DNA from: JBNJEA01 sp051745395
Lineage (GTDB): Bacteria; Desulfobacterota; Desulfobacteria; Desulfobacterales; Desulfosalsimonadaceae
NCBI GenBank assembly: GCA_051745395.1
Contig: JBNJEA010000170.1
Span: forward strand, 1-5,856
Direction: 5' to 3'
Length of the DNA stretch: 5,856 nucleotides
A program made the translations under genes and the position numbers. The notes under the pieces were generated by a model. It was not told the origin of the DNA, did not search any database, and saw nothing but the letters and a program-made list of their open reading frames with translations. This document shows, one piece after another, positions 5,272-5,856 of this stretch; the stretch's first letter is position 1; each line of letters opens with the position of its first letter.

Positions 5272-5856
5272 CTATGAAGGGATAAAATCCTGGGGCCTCA
5301 CCTCGACCAGCGATATCGCCTCTTCCGGGCAGGTCACCTGACAGAGGCCGCAGCCCATGCACTTTTCCTCAAGCACCGCCATAACGGATTCATCGGTTTC
5401 CGGGGCCGCGATGGCATCGAATTGACACCGCTCCACGCAGGTTTCGCACCCTGTGCACGATTCCGGATCGATGCGGGCCTGGAAACGGCTCGGATCGCAG
5501 ATGTTTAATCCTTCGGAAATGACCAGCGGCAGGGCCTGGCAGCAGCAACTACAGCAATTGCAGATGAAATGACCCGAATGGGCCCGGTTCATGGTTACGT
5601 GGACCAGCCCGGCCTCCTCGGCCTGCAATAAAATGTCTTTGGCCTGCCGCCGGTTGACCTCCCGGCCGGTGCACCGATCCAGGGTGTATTTGGCGGCATT
5701 GTCCATCTGGAGACAAACTTCCAGGGGACTGTCGCATTTGTGGGCGATCATGCGGCAGGTGCATTTGGTGACGGCAAGGGTTTCGGCCCGCTCAATCATC
5801 TGCTGGGCGCTTTCCACGTCGAGCACCTGCTGTTTGCCGGAATCGATGTCCTGGTT
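5272..5856 (-). CDS. Cys-rich 4Fe-4S ferredoxin-domain protein (5' end outside window)
   Basis: The visible 194 residues are the C-terminal part of a larger protein; the frame is open to the right edge. Counting from the edge, there is a first cysteine group C32, C34, C41, C48 (KCTCR...KC...VCL) and then a helical stretch with EEAGLVHVT (80-88). A very dense cluster CNCCSCCC follows at 99-106. Two ferredoxin motifs close the protein: C134, C137, C140, C144 (CTGCETCVERC) and C166, C169, C172, C176 (CMGCGLCQVTCP). The two motifs are standard [4Fe-4S] ligands, so an electron-transfer role is likely. The other clusters look like ligands of further metal centres, but this is not proven. I have an impression of similar CxCR/CNCC ferredoxin-like proteins in sulfate reducers. 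An internal GTG at 5824-5826 is not a likely start. No signal or membrane segment is visible. The 3' end abuts the repeat-like insert. Confidence 0.88.
   Translation of the reverse strand, partial: NQDIDSGKQQVLDVESAQQMIERAETLAVTKCTCRMIAHKCDSPLEVCLQMDNAAKYTLDRCTGREVNRRQAKDILLQAEEAGLVHVTMNRAHSGHFICNCCSCCCQALPLVISEGLNICDPSRFQARIDPESCTGCETCVERCQFDAIAAPETDESVMAVLEEKCMGCGLCQVTCPEEAISLVEVRPQDFIPS

Noticed and set aside
5824..5826. GTG as the start of the ferredoxin-like protein
   Set aside because: The frame stays open to the window edge and no ribosome binding site precedes the GTG, so the gene most likely begins outside the window.

Overview
The window looks like a chromosomal stretch from a Gram-negative, probably anaerobic bacterium. 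The best guess is a Desulfobacterota (former deltaproteobacterial) sulfate reducer. This placement is inference. It rests on the Cys-rich ferredoxin-type protein, the exported TatT/TPR-like paralogs, the MOFRL-type glycerate kinase, and intergenic palindromic inserts of a style I associate with that group. No rRNA or other phylogenetic marker is present, and no phage, transposase or CRISPR signal was seen.

Layout, left to right. Positions 1-550 (minus) hold the N-terminal 183 residues of a dynamin-like GTPase with a clear P-loop; the rest lies beyond the left edge. Positions 551-1168 contain no gene. They hold a composite inverted repeat (592-730), a 195-bp MITE-like element with perfect 12-bp terminal inverted repeats (826-1020), two GC-rich hairpins (1041-1075), and a strong extended -10 promoter inside an AT-rich palindrome (1090-1133). 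That promoter should read into a 60-aa four-cysteine protein (1169-1351) and then a glycerate 2-kinase (1404-2750), which are co-directional and 52 bp apart.

Convergent to the kinase are two tandem paralogs on the minus strand (2771-3673 and 3844-4647). They encode exported helical-repeat proteins resembling the TRAP-transporter TatT family. Each has its own strong ribosome binding site and its own TTGAAA-17 bp promoter, and a rho-independent terminator separates them. They therefore look like two independently transcribed copies of one ancestral gene, not an operon. No TRAP transporter subunit is in the window.

Upstream of them is a minus-strand tRNA unit, tRNA-Gly(GCC) followed by tRNA-Cys(GCA), ending in a clear terminator. 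A second intergenic insert (about 5137-5271) shares ordered sequence blocks with the 826-1020 element and abuts the 3' end of the last gene. That gene (5272-5856, minus, 5' end outside the window) encodes a Cys-rich protein ending in two [4Fe-4S] ferredoxin motifs.

No single metabolic system ties these genes together. The most distinctive content is the intergenic element family, the small four-Cys protein, the duplicated TatT-like gene and the unusual cysteine clusters of the terminal ferredoxin-like protein.
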